This document shows, piece after piece, positions 38,608-47,368 of a stretch of 64,000 nucleotides of DNA; position 1 is the stretch's first letter, and every line of letters begins with the position of its first letter. The translations under genes and the position numbers were made by a program. This stretch comes from Cupriavidus yeoncheonensis (GTDB lineage: Bacteria > Pseudomonadota > Gammaproteobacteria > Burkholderiales > Burkholderiaceae): positions 123,638-187,637 of the forward strand of contig NZ_CAJPUY010000014.1 of assembly GCF_905397275.1 (NCBI RefSeq), written 5' to 3'. The notes below the pieces were generated by a model. The model saw only the letters and a list, made by a program, of their open reading frames with translations, did no database searches and was not told the origin of the DNA.

Positions 38608-40077
38608 TTACTGCTGGCGGCGCGGGGCGGGGGCCTCGGCCGCGGCGCCGCTGGCGTCGGAACTTTCGCGCTGGCGGCGGTGTTCGCCCTGCGGCGCGCT
38701 CGCGCCGCCCTCGGCATGGGCGCCGCTGGCGCCGCCGCTGCCGCTGCCGTCTCGGCGGCGTCCGCGTCCGCGCGGCTGGCTGGCCGGCACCAGCTGGGCC
38801 GCGCGTGCCGCCGGGTCCACGGCTTCCACGGTCATGCCTTCCTTGAGCCGGTCGGCGCCATCGACCACCACGCGCTGGCCGGGTTCCACGCCCTTGAGCA
38901 CGGCGGTGCGGGTGCCGTCGCCGGGGCCAAGCGTGACCACCTGCACCTTGACCTTGCTGCTGTCGTCGACCACATAGACGAAGGTGCCTTGCTGGCCGCG
39001 CTGGACGGCGGCCACCGGGATGACCGTGGCGTCCTTCAGCGTGTCGACGCGCGTGCGCACATTGACGAACTGGTTCGGGAACAGCATGCCGTCGGCGTTC
39101 GGGAAGATCGCCTTGAGCTTGACCGTGCCGGTGGTGGTATCGATCTGGTTGTCGGTGGTCAGCAGCGCGCCGTCGCCAAGCTGATTGCGCATCTGGCGGT
39201 CCCACGCCTGCACCGGCATCTTTTCGCCGGTGTTGAGCTTCTTCAGCACCGCCGGCAGGTTGTCTTCGGGGATGGTGTAGAGCACGGCAATCGGCTGGAT
39301 CTGCGTGATCAGCGCAATGCCGTTGGTGTCGGACGTATTGACGATATTGCCCGGGTCCACCTGGCGCAGGCCGATGCGGCCCGACACCGGCGCGACGATC
39401 TTCGTATAGCCCAGTTGCAGCCGCGCATTGTCCACATTGCCCTGGTCGGTCTTGACCACGCCTTCGTACTGGCGCACCAGCGCATCCTGCGTATCGACCT
39501 GCTGGCTGGAGATCGAGTCCTGCTGCAGCAGGGTCCGGTAGCGCTTCTGGTCCAGCCGCGCGTTCTGCAGCAGCGCCTGGTCACGCGCCAGCTGGCCGAC
39601 GGCCTGGTCCAGCGTGGCCTGGAACGGTCGCGGGTCGATCTCGGCCAGCACGTCGCCGGCCTTGACCATCTGGCCTTCCTTGAACAGCACCTTGAGCAGC
39701 GGCCCCGACACCTGGGCGCGCACGGTGACGTTGGACACCGGCGTGACGTTGCCCAGCCCGTTCAGGACCACGTCCATGTCACGCTGCGCGACCGTGGACA
39801 CCACGACCGGCGAGCGCGGCGCGCCGGCGCCGCCCGGACCACCGGGGCCACCGCGTCCCGGGGCGCCCGCGCCGCTCGCACCGCCACCGGGGCCACCGGG
39901 GCCGCGGGCCGCCTGCGTTTCCGGACCGGCGCCGCGGTGGCTGTACCAGTACCAGCCGCCGCCGGCGAGCAGCACGACGAGCGCCCCGACTATCAGCTTG
40001 CGGCGGGGCGAACGGTCGGGTCCCTGAGGGGGGCGGGACGGCGGGTTGGGTTGTTTGCCTTGTTCGGGGTTGGACAT
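38608..40077 (-). CDS. RND periplasmic adaptor (membrane fusion protein), MdtA-like
   Basis: A 489-aa adaptor linking the RND permeases to the outer-membrane channel. One N-terminal membrane anchor (about 27-44), then a Gly/Pro/Ala-rich linker at 59-88. The core has the lipoyl half-motif NVTVRAQVSGPLLKVLFKEG, the alpha-hairpin around residues 150-220 and beta-barrel parts (VAPVSGRIGLRQVDPGNIV). The C-terminal 60 residues are basic, Gly/Ser-rich and probably disordered. First gene of the mdtABC-oprM operon, divergent from the two-component genes. Confidence 0.92.
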   Translation of the reverse strand: MSNPEQGKQPNPPSRPPQGPDRSPRRKLIVGALVVLLAGGGWYWYSHRGAGPETQAARGPGGPGGGASGAGAPGRGGPGGPGGAGAPRSPVVVSTVAQRDMDVVLNGLGNVTPVSNVTVRAQVSGPLLKVLFKEGQMVKAGDVLAEIDPRPFQATLDQAVGQLARDQALLQNARLDQKRYRTLLQQDSISSQQVDTQDALVRQYEGVVKTDQGNVDNARLQLGYTKIVAPVSGRIGLRQVDPGNIVNTSDTNGIALITQIQPIAVLYTIPEDNLPAVLKKLNTGEKMPVQAWDRQMRNQLGDGALLTTDNQIDTTTGTVKLKAIFPNADGMLFPNQFVNVRTRVDTLKDATVIPVAAVQRGQQGTFVYVVDDSSKVKVQVVTLGPGDGTRTAVLKGVEPGQRVVVDGADRLKEGMTVEAVDPAARAAQLVPASQPRGRGRRRDGSGSGGASGAHAEGGASAPQGEHRRQRESSDASGAAAEAPAPRRQQ

Positions 40078-40399
40078 GTCCGGAATCCTGGGAGCGGCGC
40101 GGTATGCGCCGGCGTTCTTCGCGCGGTCTCGGGCGCGGCGATGATGCAGTATGCCGCATCAGGTGCGGCACTAGCCCCATCTGGCGTGGGGTTCTGCCCA
40201 AGCGGGCAGCGGCCTGTGGGTGGCCGGGCAGCGCAAACGCATGCCATGCCGCAAGGATAATGTGAGACGCCGGATGCACGTGTTTCCGCGGGACGCAGGT
40301 TTATTACAGCGGATTACCAGCGCCTCCCGTGTAATCTCCGGAAACAAAGCCGCCGGCCCGATTCGGCAGGAGAGCGGCCAGCCTGACTATCATGTGCCT
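40078..40399. promoter_or_regulatory. Divergent promoter region, efflux operon / two-component system
   Basis: 322 bases with no gene. TGCCGCA (40152-40158) and TGCGGCA (40164-40170) form a 7-bp inverted repeat with a 5-nt loop on the efflux side. On the regulator side, TTACAGC at 40304 and TTACCAGC at 40314 start 10 bases apart, a helical-turn spacing as in OmpR-class sites. Assignment of either as an operator is inference. Confidence 0.35.
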
Positions 40400-41131
40400 A
40401 TGCGAACGAACCAGCCCACCCAGATCCTTGTCGTCGATGACGACCCTGAACTGCGCGACCTGCTGCGCGAGTACCTGACCCAGCAAGGCTTTGCCGTCTC
40501 GGTGCTGCACGACGGCGACGGCCTCCAGGCGCGCCTGGAGCGCGAGCGCCCGGCGCTGATCGTGCTGGACCTGATGATGCCCAAGGTCGATGGCCTGACC
40601 GCGCTGCGCAACCTGCGCGCGAAGAACGATGATATCCCGGTGATCCTGCTGACCGCGCGCAGCGACGAGATCGACCGTATCGTCGGCCTGGAGATCGGCG
40701 CCGACGACTACCTTGGCAAGCCGTTTTCGCCGCGCGAGCTGCTGGCGCGCATCAATGCCGTGCTGCGCCGCAAGCTGGCGCGTCCGGCGGCCGCGCCTGA
40801 AGACCGCGAAGCGGTCGCGTTCGGGCCGTTCCGCGTCAATTTCCGCCAGCGCTCGCTGCAGCGCGCGGGCCAGGTGCTGTCGATCAGCGACACCGAGTTC
40901 GCGCTGCTCAAGCTGCTGCTGATGCATCCGCTCGAAGTGCTTTCGCGCGAGCGCATCGTCGAGCTGATGTACGGCACCGCCAGCGGCATCAGCGACCGCG
41001 GCATCGACGTGCAGATCTGGCGCCTGCGCCGGCTGCTCGACGAAGACGCGCAGCGTCCGCGCTACATCCAGACCGTGCGCGGGCGCGGCTACACGTTCGT
41101 GCCCGACGAAGCCGAAGATATTCCGCAGTAA
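40400..41131 (+). CDS. OmpR-family response regulator
   Basis: A 243-aa response regulator. The receiver domain has the acidic pocket VVDDDPE, phospho-acceptor Asp57 in IVLDLMMPKVDG and Lys107 in GADDYLGKPF. The winged-helix effector domain (about 140-238) ends with VQIWRLRRLLDEDAQRPRYI and TVRGRGYTF. The start at 40400 is the family start; the frame continues upstream without homology. The partner histidine kinase begins 5 bases after the stop. Regulation of the divergent efflux operon is plausible from position, as BaeR does for mdtABC. Confidence 0.92.
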   Translation: MRTNQPTQILVVDDDPELRDLLREYLTQQGFAVSVLHDGDGLQARLERERPALIVLDLMMPKVDGLTALRNLRAKNDDIPVILLTARSDEIDRIVGLEIGADDYLGKPFSPRELLARINAVLRRKLARPAAAPEDREAVAFGPFRVNFRQRSLQRAGQVLSISDTEFALLKLLLMHPLEVLSRERIVELMYGTASGISDRGIDVQIWRLRRLLDEDAQRPRYIQTVRGRGYTFVPDEAEDIPQ

Positions 41132-41136
41132 CGCCC

Positions 41137-42462
41137 ATGCCGCCCCTGCCGTCCGTCTGGCGGCTGGCGGCTGCGGCAACGACGAGCCCCGACATGAAGT
41201 TGCGTATCGATACCCTGTTCGGCCGCATCGCGCTGCTGATCGCCGCGGTGCTGGTGATCAGCCATTTCTCCTGGCTGGCCATCCTGCGCATGGACCGGCG
41301 CCAGCAGCAGGTGGACTATTCGGTCGAACAGATGCTGTTCCAGTTCGCCAGCATCCAGCGCGCGCTCGACGCGCGCCCGCCCGTGCCGCTGCCGAGCCTG
41401 GTCGAGGTAGCCAGCGAGGCCAGCGCCGAAGAACATACCGTCGTGCCCAAGGGCCGCTCGCGGCGGCTGGTGGAGCAGTTCATCACCCGCCTGCCGCAAG
41501 GCACCGAGATCCGTATCGAGGACGAGGCCACGCCCCGGCTCTGGATCAAGCTGCCGACGCGCGGCAACTGGATCGCCATGCCGATCCTCTGGGTCCACAA
41601 TCCGCCGCCCGACAACCGGCTGGTGCCGGGCGTGATGCTGGTGGTGGGGGTGGCCATCATCTTTGCGCTGCTGATTGCCTGGCAGATCCAGCGGCCGGTG
41701 CGCGACATGGCGGCGGCGGCCGAGCAACTGTCGCGCCAGCAGCCGGTGGCGCCGCTGCGCGAGCGCGGCCCGCATGAGCTGCGCCAGCTGATCGAGCGCT
41801 TCAACCGCATGGTGGCGGACCTGACGCGCATTGACCAGGAGCGCAACACCATGCTCGCCGGCATTGCGCACGACCTGAAGACGCCGCTGGCGCGGCTGCG
41901 CCTGCGCGCCGAGATGCTGTCGGACCCGAAGGCCGCGGCGGGCGTGACGCGCGATGTCGATTCCATGGCGGCCATCGTCGAGCAGTTCCTGAGCTTCGCG
42001 CAAACCAGCGAGCCCACGGCCCGGCCGGTGCCGGTGGACCGCCGCGTCAACGAACTGGCCGCCTCGCTCGCGGAGCAGGAACGGAAGGTGGTGCTGTCGC
42101 TGGGCGCGGGCGACGGATTCCGCATGATCGCCACGCAGCTGGACCGGATCATCGGCAACCTGGTCGACAATGCCTACGTCTACGGCAAGCCGCCGGTATG
42201 CATCGCGACGACGCGCACGCCGGAGGGCTACCTGCTGGTGGTCGAAGACCAGGGCGTGGGGATTCCCGAGGCGGACAAGGAGCGCGTCACGTTGCCGTTC
42301 GTGCGGCTGGATCCGGCGCGCGGCGGCAATGCCCATTCGGGGCTGGGGCTGGCCATCGTGGACCGGCTGGTGCGACAGGCCGGGGGCAAGCTCAACCTGG
42401 TGAATGCCGATGAGGGGGGCTTCAGGGTCGAGATGCTGTTTGCGGGGGCGGTGGGGGCGTAG
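41137..42462 (+). CDS. EnvZ-like sensor histidine kinase
   Basis: A 441-aa inner-membrane kinase. TM1 is at about 30-50, a periplasmic sensor at 51-163 and TM2 at 164-182. A HAMP domain with QIQRPVRDMAAAAEQL follows. The HisKA motif is AGIAHDLKTPLARLRLRAEM with His245, and the ATPase boxes are IIGNLVDNAYVYG (N), VVEDQGVGIPEAD (G1) and HSGLGLAIVDRLV (G2). Another in-frame ATG at 41194 (MKLRIDTLFG) could be the true start. Cognate to the response regulator immediately upstream. Confidence 0.9.
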   Translation: MPPLPSVWRLAAAATTSPDMKLRIDTLFGRIALLIAAVLVISHFSWLAILRMDRRQQQVDYSVEQMLFQFASIQRALDARPPVPLPSLVEVASEASAEEHTVVPKGRSRRLVEQFITRLPQGTEIRIEDEATPRLWIKLPTRGNWIAMPILWVHNPPPDNRLVPGVMLVVGVAIIFALLIAWQIQRPVRDMAAAAEQLSRQQPVAPLRERGPHELRQLIERFNRMVADLTRIDQERNTMLAGIAHDLKTPLARLRLRAEMLSDPKAAAGVTRDVDSMAAIVEQFLSFAQTSEPTARPVPVDRRVNELAASLAEQERKVVLSLGAGDGFRMIATQLDRIIGNLVDNAYVYGKPPVCIATTRTPEGYLLVVEDQGVGIPEADKERVTLPFVRLDPARGGNAHSGLGLAIVDRLVRQAGGKLNLVNADEGGFRVEMLFAGAVGA

Positions 42463-42600
42463 GTGGTGCCCGACGGCTGGGTCGGCCGCATGATGCGGTG
42501 ACCGTGACCCAGTGAACCTCTCCCCCTGGTGGCGGCTGTCGCAGGGCCCGCGCGGTCCTGGCCGGACCCGTCGCAGCCGGCGGCTAGGGCCGCGCGGCGC

Positions 42601-43209
42601 TCAGACCTTCTTCTTCTCGCCGATGCGGCTTTCCTTGCCGGAGAGCAGCTTGGCGATGTTCTGGCGGTGGCGCGCGATCAGCAGGATGGAGATCGCGAGG
42701 ATCGCGCCGGCCATGATGTCGATGCCGTCCGTCAGCACGTGGAAGAACGGCGCGAAGATTGCCGCGACCAGCGCGGCCAGCGACGAGTAGCGGAAGAAGA
42801 ACGCGATGATGAGCCAGGTGGCCAGCGTGGCCAGGCCCAGGATCGGGTTGATGGCCAGCAGGATGCCCGCCGCCGTGGCCACGCCCTTGCCGCCGGCAAA
42901 GCGGTGGAACACCGGGAACAGGTGGCCGAGGAACACGGCCAGCGCCACCATGGCGAGGCCGTTGTCATCGACGCCGTAGGCGGGCCCGAAGCGGGTCGCC
43001 AGCCAGACCGCCAGCCAGCCCTTCAGCGCATCGCCGATCAGCGTGAAGATGGCTGCCTTCTTGTTGCCCGTGCGCAGCACGTTGGTCGCGCCCGGGTTGC
43101 CGGAGCCGTAGGAGTGCGGATCGGGCAGGCCCATGACCTTGCTGACGACGACCGCAAAGGAGACCGACCCGATCAGGTAGGCGGCAAGGGCGAATAGCAG
43201 GTTGGCCAT
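42601..43209 (-). CDS. plsY: Acyl-phosphate:glycerol-3-phosphate acyltransferase PlsY
   Basis: A 202-aa polytopic membrane enzyme making lysophosphatidate from acyl phosphate. The three family motifs are [37 protein letters not shown] and the C-terminal [18 protein letters not shown]. Convergent with the kinase gene; 114 bases separate its start from the ybaK stop. Confidence 0.95.
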   Translation of the reverse strand: MANLLFALAAYLIGSVSFAVVVSKVMGLPDPHSYGSGNPGATNVLRTGNKKAAIFTLIGDALKGWLAVWLATRFGPAYGVDDNGLAMVALAVFLGHLFPVFHRFAGGKGVATAAGILLAINPILGLATLATWLIIAFFFRYSSLAALVAAIFAPFFHVLTDGIDIMAGAILAISILLIARHRQNIAKLLSGKESRIGEKKKV

Positions 43210-43323
43210 GTAGGGATGCGCGGGCAGTGGGGGCTGCCTTGTCTGGAATTGGCGGGATTGTAGCGCGGCGGCGGGCTCGCCACGACCGTGACTTCCCCAA
43301 TATCCGCTATGGGCACGGGCGGG

Positions 43324-43815
43324 TCAGTCAGGCAGCGCGCATGCCACGGGCTTGGCATCGACCAGCGCGGTCAGCAGCTTCGGGTCCAGGCTGACCAGGT
43401 AGCCGCGCCGCCCGCCGTTGATATAGATTTTCCCAAGCTCCAGTACGGTTGCCTCCACATACACCGGCATGCGCTTCTTCGTGCCGAACGGCGAGGTGCC
43501 GCCGACCATATAGCCGCTGTGCCGCTGCGCCACCTCGGGCTTGCACGGCTGCACGCTCTTGCAGCCGATCTGGCGCGCAAGGTTCTTGGTCGAAACGGAG
43601 CAGTCGCCGTGCATCAGCACGACCAGCGGCTGCGCGCGCTCGTCTTCCATGATCAGGGTCTTGACCACGTCGTGCTCGGGCACGCCGAGCTGGCGCGCCG
43701 ATTCACCGGTGCCGCCGTGGTCCACGTATTCGTACGGATGCTCGCCGAAGGCGGCGCCCTGCCGGCGCAGGAACTGGGTAGCCGGAGTTTCCGAGATATG
43801 TTTCGATTTGCTCAT
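43324..43815 (-). CDS. ybaK: YbaK/EbsC-family Cys-tRNA(Pro) deacylase
   Basis: A 163-aa trans-editing enzyme that hydrolyses mischarged Cys-tRNA(Pro). Visible: TPATQFLRRQGAAFGEHPYE, the conserved KTLIMEDERAQPLVVLMHGD, a Lys-containing NLARQIGCKSVQPCKPEVAQ and GYMVGGTSPFGTKKRMPVYV. Length and motifs match E. coli YbaK. Downstream of xerD by 33 bases on the same strand. Confidence 0.92.
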   Translation of the reverse strand: MSKSKHISETPATQFLRRQGAAFGEHPYEYVDHGGTGESARQLGVPEHDVVKTLIMEDERAQPLVVLMHGDCSVSTKNLARQIGCKSVQPCKPEVAQRHSGYMVGGTSPFGTKKRMPVYVEATVLELGKIYINGGRRGYLVSLDPKLLTALVDAKPVACALPD

Positions 43816-43848
43816 GTCGGGTTGCAGGCGGGACAGGACAACAGGACC

Positions 43849-44832
43849 CTACCCGCGCGGGTGGTGCTGCTGGTGCAGCTCGCGCAGCCGCTCGCGCGCC
43901 ACGTGGGTGTAGATCTGTGTCGTGGAAATGTCGGCGTGGCCCAGCAGCAGCTGCACCACGCGCAGGTCGGCGCCATGGTTGAGCAGGTGCGTGGCAAACG
44001 CATGGCGCAGCGTGTGCGGCGACAACGGCACGTTGATGCCGGCATCGAACGCATGGCGCTTGATCAGGTGCCAGAAGGCCTGGCGCGTCATGCCTTCGCC
44101 GCGCTGCGTGACGAACAGCGCATCGCAGGCGCGGCCGGCCAGCAGCGCGGGGCGCGCGCTGCCAAGGTAGCGGCGCAGCCAGTCGCCGGCCTGCATGCCG
44201 AACGGCACCAGGCGTTCCTTGTCGCCCTTGCCGCCAACCACGCGTGCCACGCCTTCGTTCAGGCCGATCTCCACGGTCTTCATCTGGGTGAGTTCCGACA
44301 CGCGCAGCCCGCTCGCGTACATCAGTTCCAGCATGGTGCGGTCGCGCAGGCCAAGCGGCGTGCCGGTATCGGGCGCTTCGAGCAGGGCCTCGACTTGCGC
44401 TTCGGTGAGCGTCTTGGGCACGCGCGGGGGCTGCTTGGCCGGGCGCAGCAGGATGCACGGATCGGCTTCGATCATCCGCTCGCGCAGGGCCCACTGGTAG
44501 AAGCGGCGGAACACGGCCAGACGGCGGTTCGAGGACGAGGCGCGGGTCTCGGGGTGGCGGGCGAGGAAATAGGCATTCAGCTCGGTGTCGCCCGCGGCCA
44601 GCAGGCCGCCGTTGCCGGATTGGTGCAGCCAGCGCGCCAGCAGGGAAAGGTCGCGCCGGTAGGCGTCCATGGTGTTGCGCGACAGGCCGTCCTCCAGCCA
44701 CAGGGCGTCGCAGAAGCGGCTGACCAGGTCGAGTTCCGGGGCAATGGCGGCATCGAGCGCCACGGCATCTGCGTCGGCGTGCACTGCGCGCGGCTTGCGT
44801 GTCGTCCGGCTGGCGCCGGCGGGTCGCTTCAT
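43849..44832 (-). CDS. xerD: Site-specific tyrosine recombinase XerD
   Basis: A 327-aa recombinase that, with XerC, resolves chromosome dimers at dif. The N-terminal SAM-like core-binding domain (FCDALWLEDGLSRNTMDAYR) leads to the catalytic domain with Arg in YASGLRVSELTQMK, the HTLRHAFATHLLNHGADLRV box (His/Arg), HADISTTQIYTHV with the nucleophile Tyr and the intervening GH. About 25 basic residues extend the N-terminus relative to E. coli XerD. Its ATG overlaps the ogt stop by 4 bases. Confidence 0.93.
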   Translation of the reverse strand: MKRPAGASRTTRKPRAVHADADAVALDAAIAPELDLVSRFCDALWLEDGLSRNTMDAYRRDLSLLARWLHQSGNGGLLAAGDTELNAYFLARHPETRASSSNRRLAVFRRFYQWALRERMIEADPCILLRPAKQPPRVPKTLTEAQVEALLEAPDTGTPLGLRDRTMLELMYASGLRVSELTQMKTVEIGLNEGVARVVGGKGDKERLVPFGMQAGDWLRRYLGSARPALLAGRACDALFVTQRGEGMTRQAFWHLIKRHAFDAGINVPLSPHTLRHAFATHLLNHGADLRVVQLLLGHADISTTQIYTHVARERLRELHQQHHPRG

Positions 44833-45308
44833 ATCAGCATGGCGCCTTCATGGCGCAGCAGCCAGCGTTTCACTTCCAGGTGGAAGCCATCCTCGGCATG
44901 GTGGGAGAAGCCGCCGATGCCGCTTGCCGATACCACGCGATGGCACGGGATCACGATCGGCAGCGGATTCTGCCCGCAGGCCTGCCCGACCGCACGCGGC
45001 ACACTGCCGAGCTTGCGGGCGATATCGCCATAGGTGGTCAGCCCGCCGCGCGGCACCGCGCAGATGGCCTGCCAGACCTGCTGCTGGAATGCCGTGCCGG
45101 CGATGGCCAGCGGCACGTCGAAACGGGCATCGGGGTCGGCGTAGTACGCGTCCAGTTCCGCCTGCAGGCGCAGGATCACCTCACTGCGTGGCGCCAAAGC
45201 TGTCGCGGTGTCAGGCAGATAGAAAATTTCCACGATCCGCGTGCCGTCGGCGCGCACGCCGACCTTGCCGAAGGGCGCGGGGAGGATGGCGTCGAAATTG
45301 GCGGGCAT
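44829..45308 (-). CDS. ogt: Methylated-DNA--protein-cysteine S-methyltransferase
   Basis: A 159-aa suicide DNA-repair protein removing methyl groups from O6-methylguanine. The active-site box is IPCHRVVSASGIGGF with acceptor Cys122; the HTH-like FQQQVWQAICAVPRGGLTTY precedes it. It lacks an Ada N-terminal domain, so it is the Ogt type. ATGA overlap with xerD downstream. Confidence 0.94.
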   Translation of the reverse strand: MPANFDAILPAPFGKVGVRADGTRIVEIFYLPDTATALAPRSEVILRLQAELDAYYADPDARFDVPLAIAGTAFQQQVWQAICAVPRGGLTTYGDIARKLGSVPRAVGQACGQNPLPIVIPCHRVVSASGIGGFSHHAEDGFHLEVKRWLLRHEGAMLI

Positions 45309-45420
45309 GGCGGTGGGGTGAGGCGCGAAGTCTGGATCGAAGTCTGGATTTTAGTGCGTTTTGTTTTGGGGGGCCGAAAGCGGGCAGGGGTGATGCCTGG
45401 CACGACAAGCCCGCCAGAAC

Positions 45421-45447
45421 CAAAGAAGAGGCCGCCCGCAGGCGGCC
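45421..45447 (-). terminator. Rho-independent terminator after the Bug receptor gene
   Basis: 7-bp stem GGCCGCC (45430-45436) and GGCGGCC (45441-45447) with loop CGCA, followed on the minus strand by TCTTCTTT. It lies 40 bases past the stop of the Bug gene. Confidence 0.7.
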
Positions 45448-45486
45448 CGTCAATGTGCGCGAGACCCGGCGGGCCTCACCCCATCC

Positions 45487-46455
45487 TTACTGCTCCAGCT
45501 TGATGTTCTGCACCTTGACAAGGGTCTTCATCTTGTCGAACTCCTTCTTGATCTCGGCCGCATGCTGCGCAGGCGAGTTGCCCGACGGCTCGGCACCGGC
45601 GGTCCGCAGGCGCTCCTGGAATCCCTTGTCCTGCAGCGCCTTGACCGCCGCGTCGTTCAGCTTCCTGATGACGTCGTCCGGCGTGCCGGCCGGCGCCACG
45701 AGGCCGTACCACGCCGGGTCATTCGGCTCCTTCAGCCCCATCTCCCCGAAGGTCGGGACGTCGGGCAGGGAATCCAGCCGCTTGTTCCACGCCACCACGA
45801 TCGGACGCAGCTTGCCGGCCTTGATGTAGGGCATCGACGACGGCAGGTTGTCCACCATGATCGGCACCTGGCCGGCCAGTACGTCATTGAGCGCCGGGCC
45901 CGCGCCACGATACGGGATATGCACCATGAAGGTCTTGGTCGAGACCTTGAACTGCTCGCCCAGCATGTGGCCGAACGCGCAGGTGCCGGACGTCGCGAAC
46001 GAATACTTGCCCGGATTGGCCTTCAGCACGGCCAGGAATTCCTTGTAGTTCTTGGCCGGGAAGTTCGGGTTCACCGCGATCACGTTGGCCACGTTGGCCA
46101 GGTTCGTGATGGGCTTGAAGTCCTTGATCGGGTCGTACGACAGCTTGGGGTTGCAAGCCGGGTTCACGGCCATGGTCGACACCGTGGAGATGCCGATGGT
46201 GTAGCCGTCGGGCGCGGCCTTGGCGATGGCGTCGGCCCCGATCGAGCCGCCGCCGCCGGCGCGGTTCTCGACCACGACCGGCTGCCCGAGGATACGGCTC
46301 ATCTGGTCGGCGGCGCCACGGCCGACGATGTCGGTGGTGCCGCCAGGCGCGAACGGAATGATCAGGCGGATCGGCTTGCTCGGAAAGCTCTGCGCTTGCG
46401 CGACGGACGCCGCGGTGGCCAGGGCCAGGGTCAAAGCGATTTTGCCAGCTTGCAT
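45487..46455 (-). CDS. Bug-family tripartite tricarboxylate transporter receptor
   Basis: A 322-aa periplasmic receptor with a signal peptide ending VAQAQ at about residue 22. The mature sequence starts SFPSKPIRLIIPFAPGGTTD, the canonical Bug ligand loop, with NRAGGGGSIGADAIAKAAPD and IPYRGAGPALNDVLAGQV following. Two cysteines (NPACNPKLSY, SGTCAFGHM) may form a disulfide. It is an orphan, without TctAB neighbours, and has its own terminator downstream. The ligand is unknown. Confidence 0.87.
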   Translation of the reverse strand: MQAGKIALTLALATAASVAQAQSFPSKPIRLIIPFAPGGTTDIVGRGAADQMSRILGQPVVVENRAGGGGSIGADAIAKAAPDGYTIGISTVSTMAVNPACNPKLSYDPIKDFKPITNLANVANVIAVNPNFPAKNYKEFLAVLKANPGKYSFATSGTCAFGHMLGEQFKVSTKTFMVHIPYRGAGPALNDVLAGQVPIMVDNLPSSMPYIKAGKLRPIVVAWNKRLDSLPDVPTFGEMGLKEPNDPAWYGLVAPAGTPDDVIRKLNDAAVKALQDKGFQERLRTAGAEPSGNSPAQHAAEIKKEFDKMKTLVKVQNIKLEQ

Positions 46456-46500
46456 GAGATCAGGTCTCCCGTCAGGAAAGTCCGGGCGGGGGTGATGCCC

Positions 46501-46547
46501 GGAAGAAAACGCCGCCGCCTTGCCGCAGGTGGCGGCAAGGCGGCGGC
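46501..46547 (-). terminator. Strong Rho-independent terminator after the chalcone-isomerase-like gene
   Basis: 16-bp stem (GCCGCCGCCTTGCCGC at 46511-46526 pairing with 46532-46547) with a 5-nt loop. On the minus strand it is followed by GTTTTCTTCC. It lies 20 bases past the stop of the gene at 46567. Confidence 0.85.
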
Positions 46548-46566
46548 CACATCGGGTCCGGCGGGC

Positions 46567-47250
46567 TCAGCCGCCCAGCAGGCCGCGCTTGACGTCCCGG
46601 TCTACCGGGTGTTCGCCAAGGAAGACGCGCAGCACGGCCTGGTAGAAGTCTTCGCCGGGAATCGGGCGGCCGCGCGGGGTGCCGTTGATGGCGACCACGG
46701 TACCGGCGTCCGGTGAAAAATCGACGTTGATCACGTCGCCCCTGCGGGCGGTCCCGACCTGGTCGATGGTGCGTTCGAACTGGACCAGCCGGGCGGACAG
46801 CATCTGCATCTGCAGCTCGCTGTGGTTTTCGCGCATGCCTTTCTGCATCGCCCGGGCAAATGCGTTGGGGTCCACTTCACGGAGCATGCGAAACTGCAGC
46901 CGCTTGGTGCCGGACGTGCCGAGTACCACGGTGGCGTTGCGCGCCTTTTCGGGCAGGTACAGCGCCGCCACGTAGCCCTTGAGCAGCAGCCCCGAGCGCA
47001 GCGCGGTGCCGTTGAGCTGCAGTTCCTTGCCGGCCACGCGAGCGGCATCGTCAAAGCGCAGACCCTCGAATTCCGTCGCGCCGGCGGCTGCCGGCAGCAC
47101 CGCAAGCGCCAGGCCTGCGGCGAGCGCGGCCAGCACGCGGCGCGGAGTCAGGCGGGATCGTGAAAGCGGGCGCGGGGCAATGATTCGGCCCGGCAATGGC
47201 GGATTACGTCGGTGCAGCATAAGGGGCAGGGGTACAACTTGGTATGCCAT
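46567..47250 (-). CDS. Chalcone-isomerase-like secreted protein
   Basis: 227 aa from the first ATG. After a long basic N-terminus comes a signal segment (RRVLAALAAGLALAVLPAAA), then the bacterial chalcone-isomerase-like domain: EFEGLRFDDAARVAGKELQL, LLLKGYVAALYLPEKARNAT and INGTPRGRPIPGEDFYQAVL. The bacterial family is not shown to isomerise chalcone. The start is uncertain: ATG at 47250 is first, but ATG at 47220 would give a more usual N-terminus, and a TTG lies at 47277. Ends at its own strong terminator. Confidence 0.75.
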   Translation of the reverse strand: MAYQVVPLPLMLHRRNPPLPGRIIAPRPLSRSRLTPRRVLAALAAGLALAVLPAAAGATEFEGLRFDDAARVAGKELQLNGTALRSGLLLKGYVAALYLPEKARNATVVLGTSGTKRLQFRMLREVDPNAFARAMQKGMRENHSELQMQMLSARLVQFERTIDQVGTARRGDVINVDFSPDAGTVVAINGTPRGRPIPGEDFYQAVLRVFLGEHPVDRDVKRGLLGG

Positions 47251-47368
47251 GCTGGCCCATTTCTGGAAAAATACCAATCCGGATCTGCCCTAGTCTGCAC
47301 ATTCCGTCACTTCCTCCCCGCACAGCACCGGGCCGCCCGGCCTTGATAACAACGAAAACGTTCACGAG

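Noticed and set aside
36202..40260. A plus-strand open frame of over 1300 codons
   Set aside because: It is antisense to the mdtB- and mdtA-like genes, is His/Arg/Gly-rich with no domain, and arises from high G+C third positions of the real genes.
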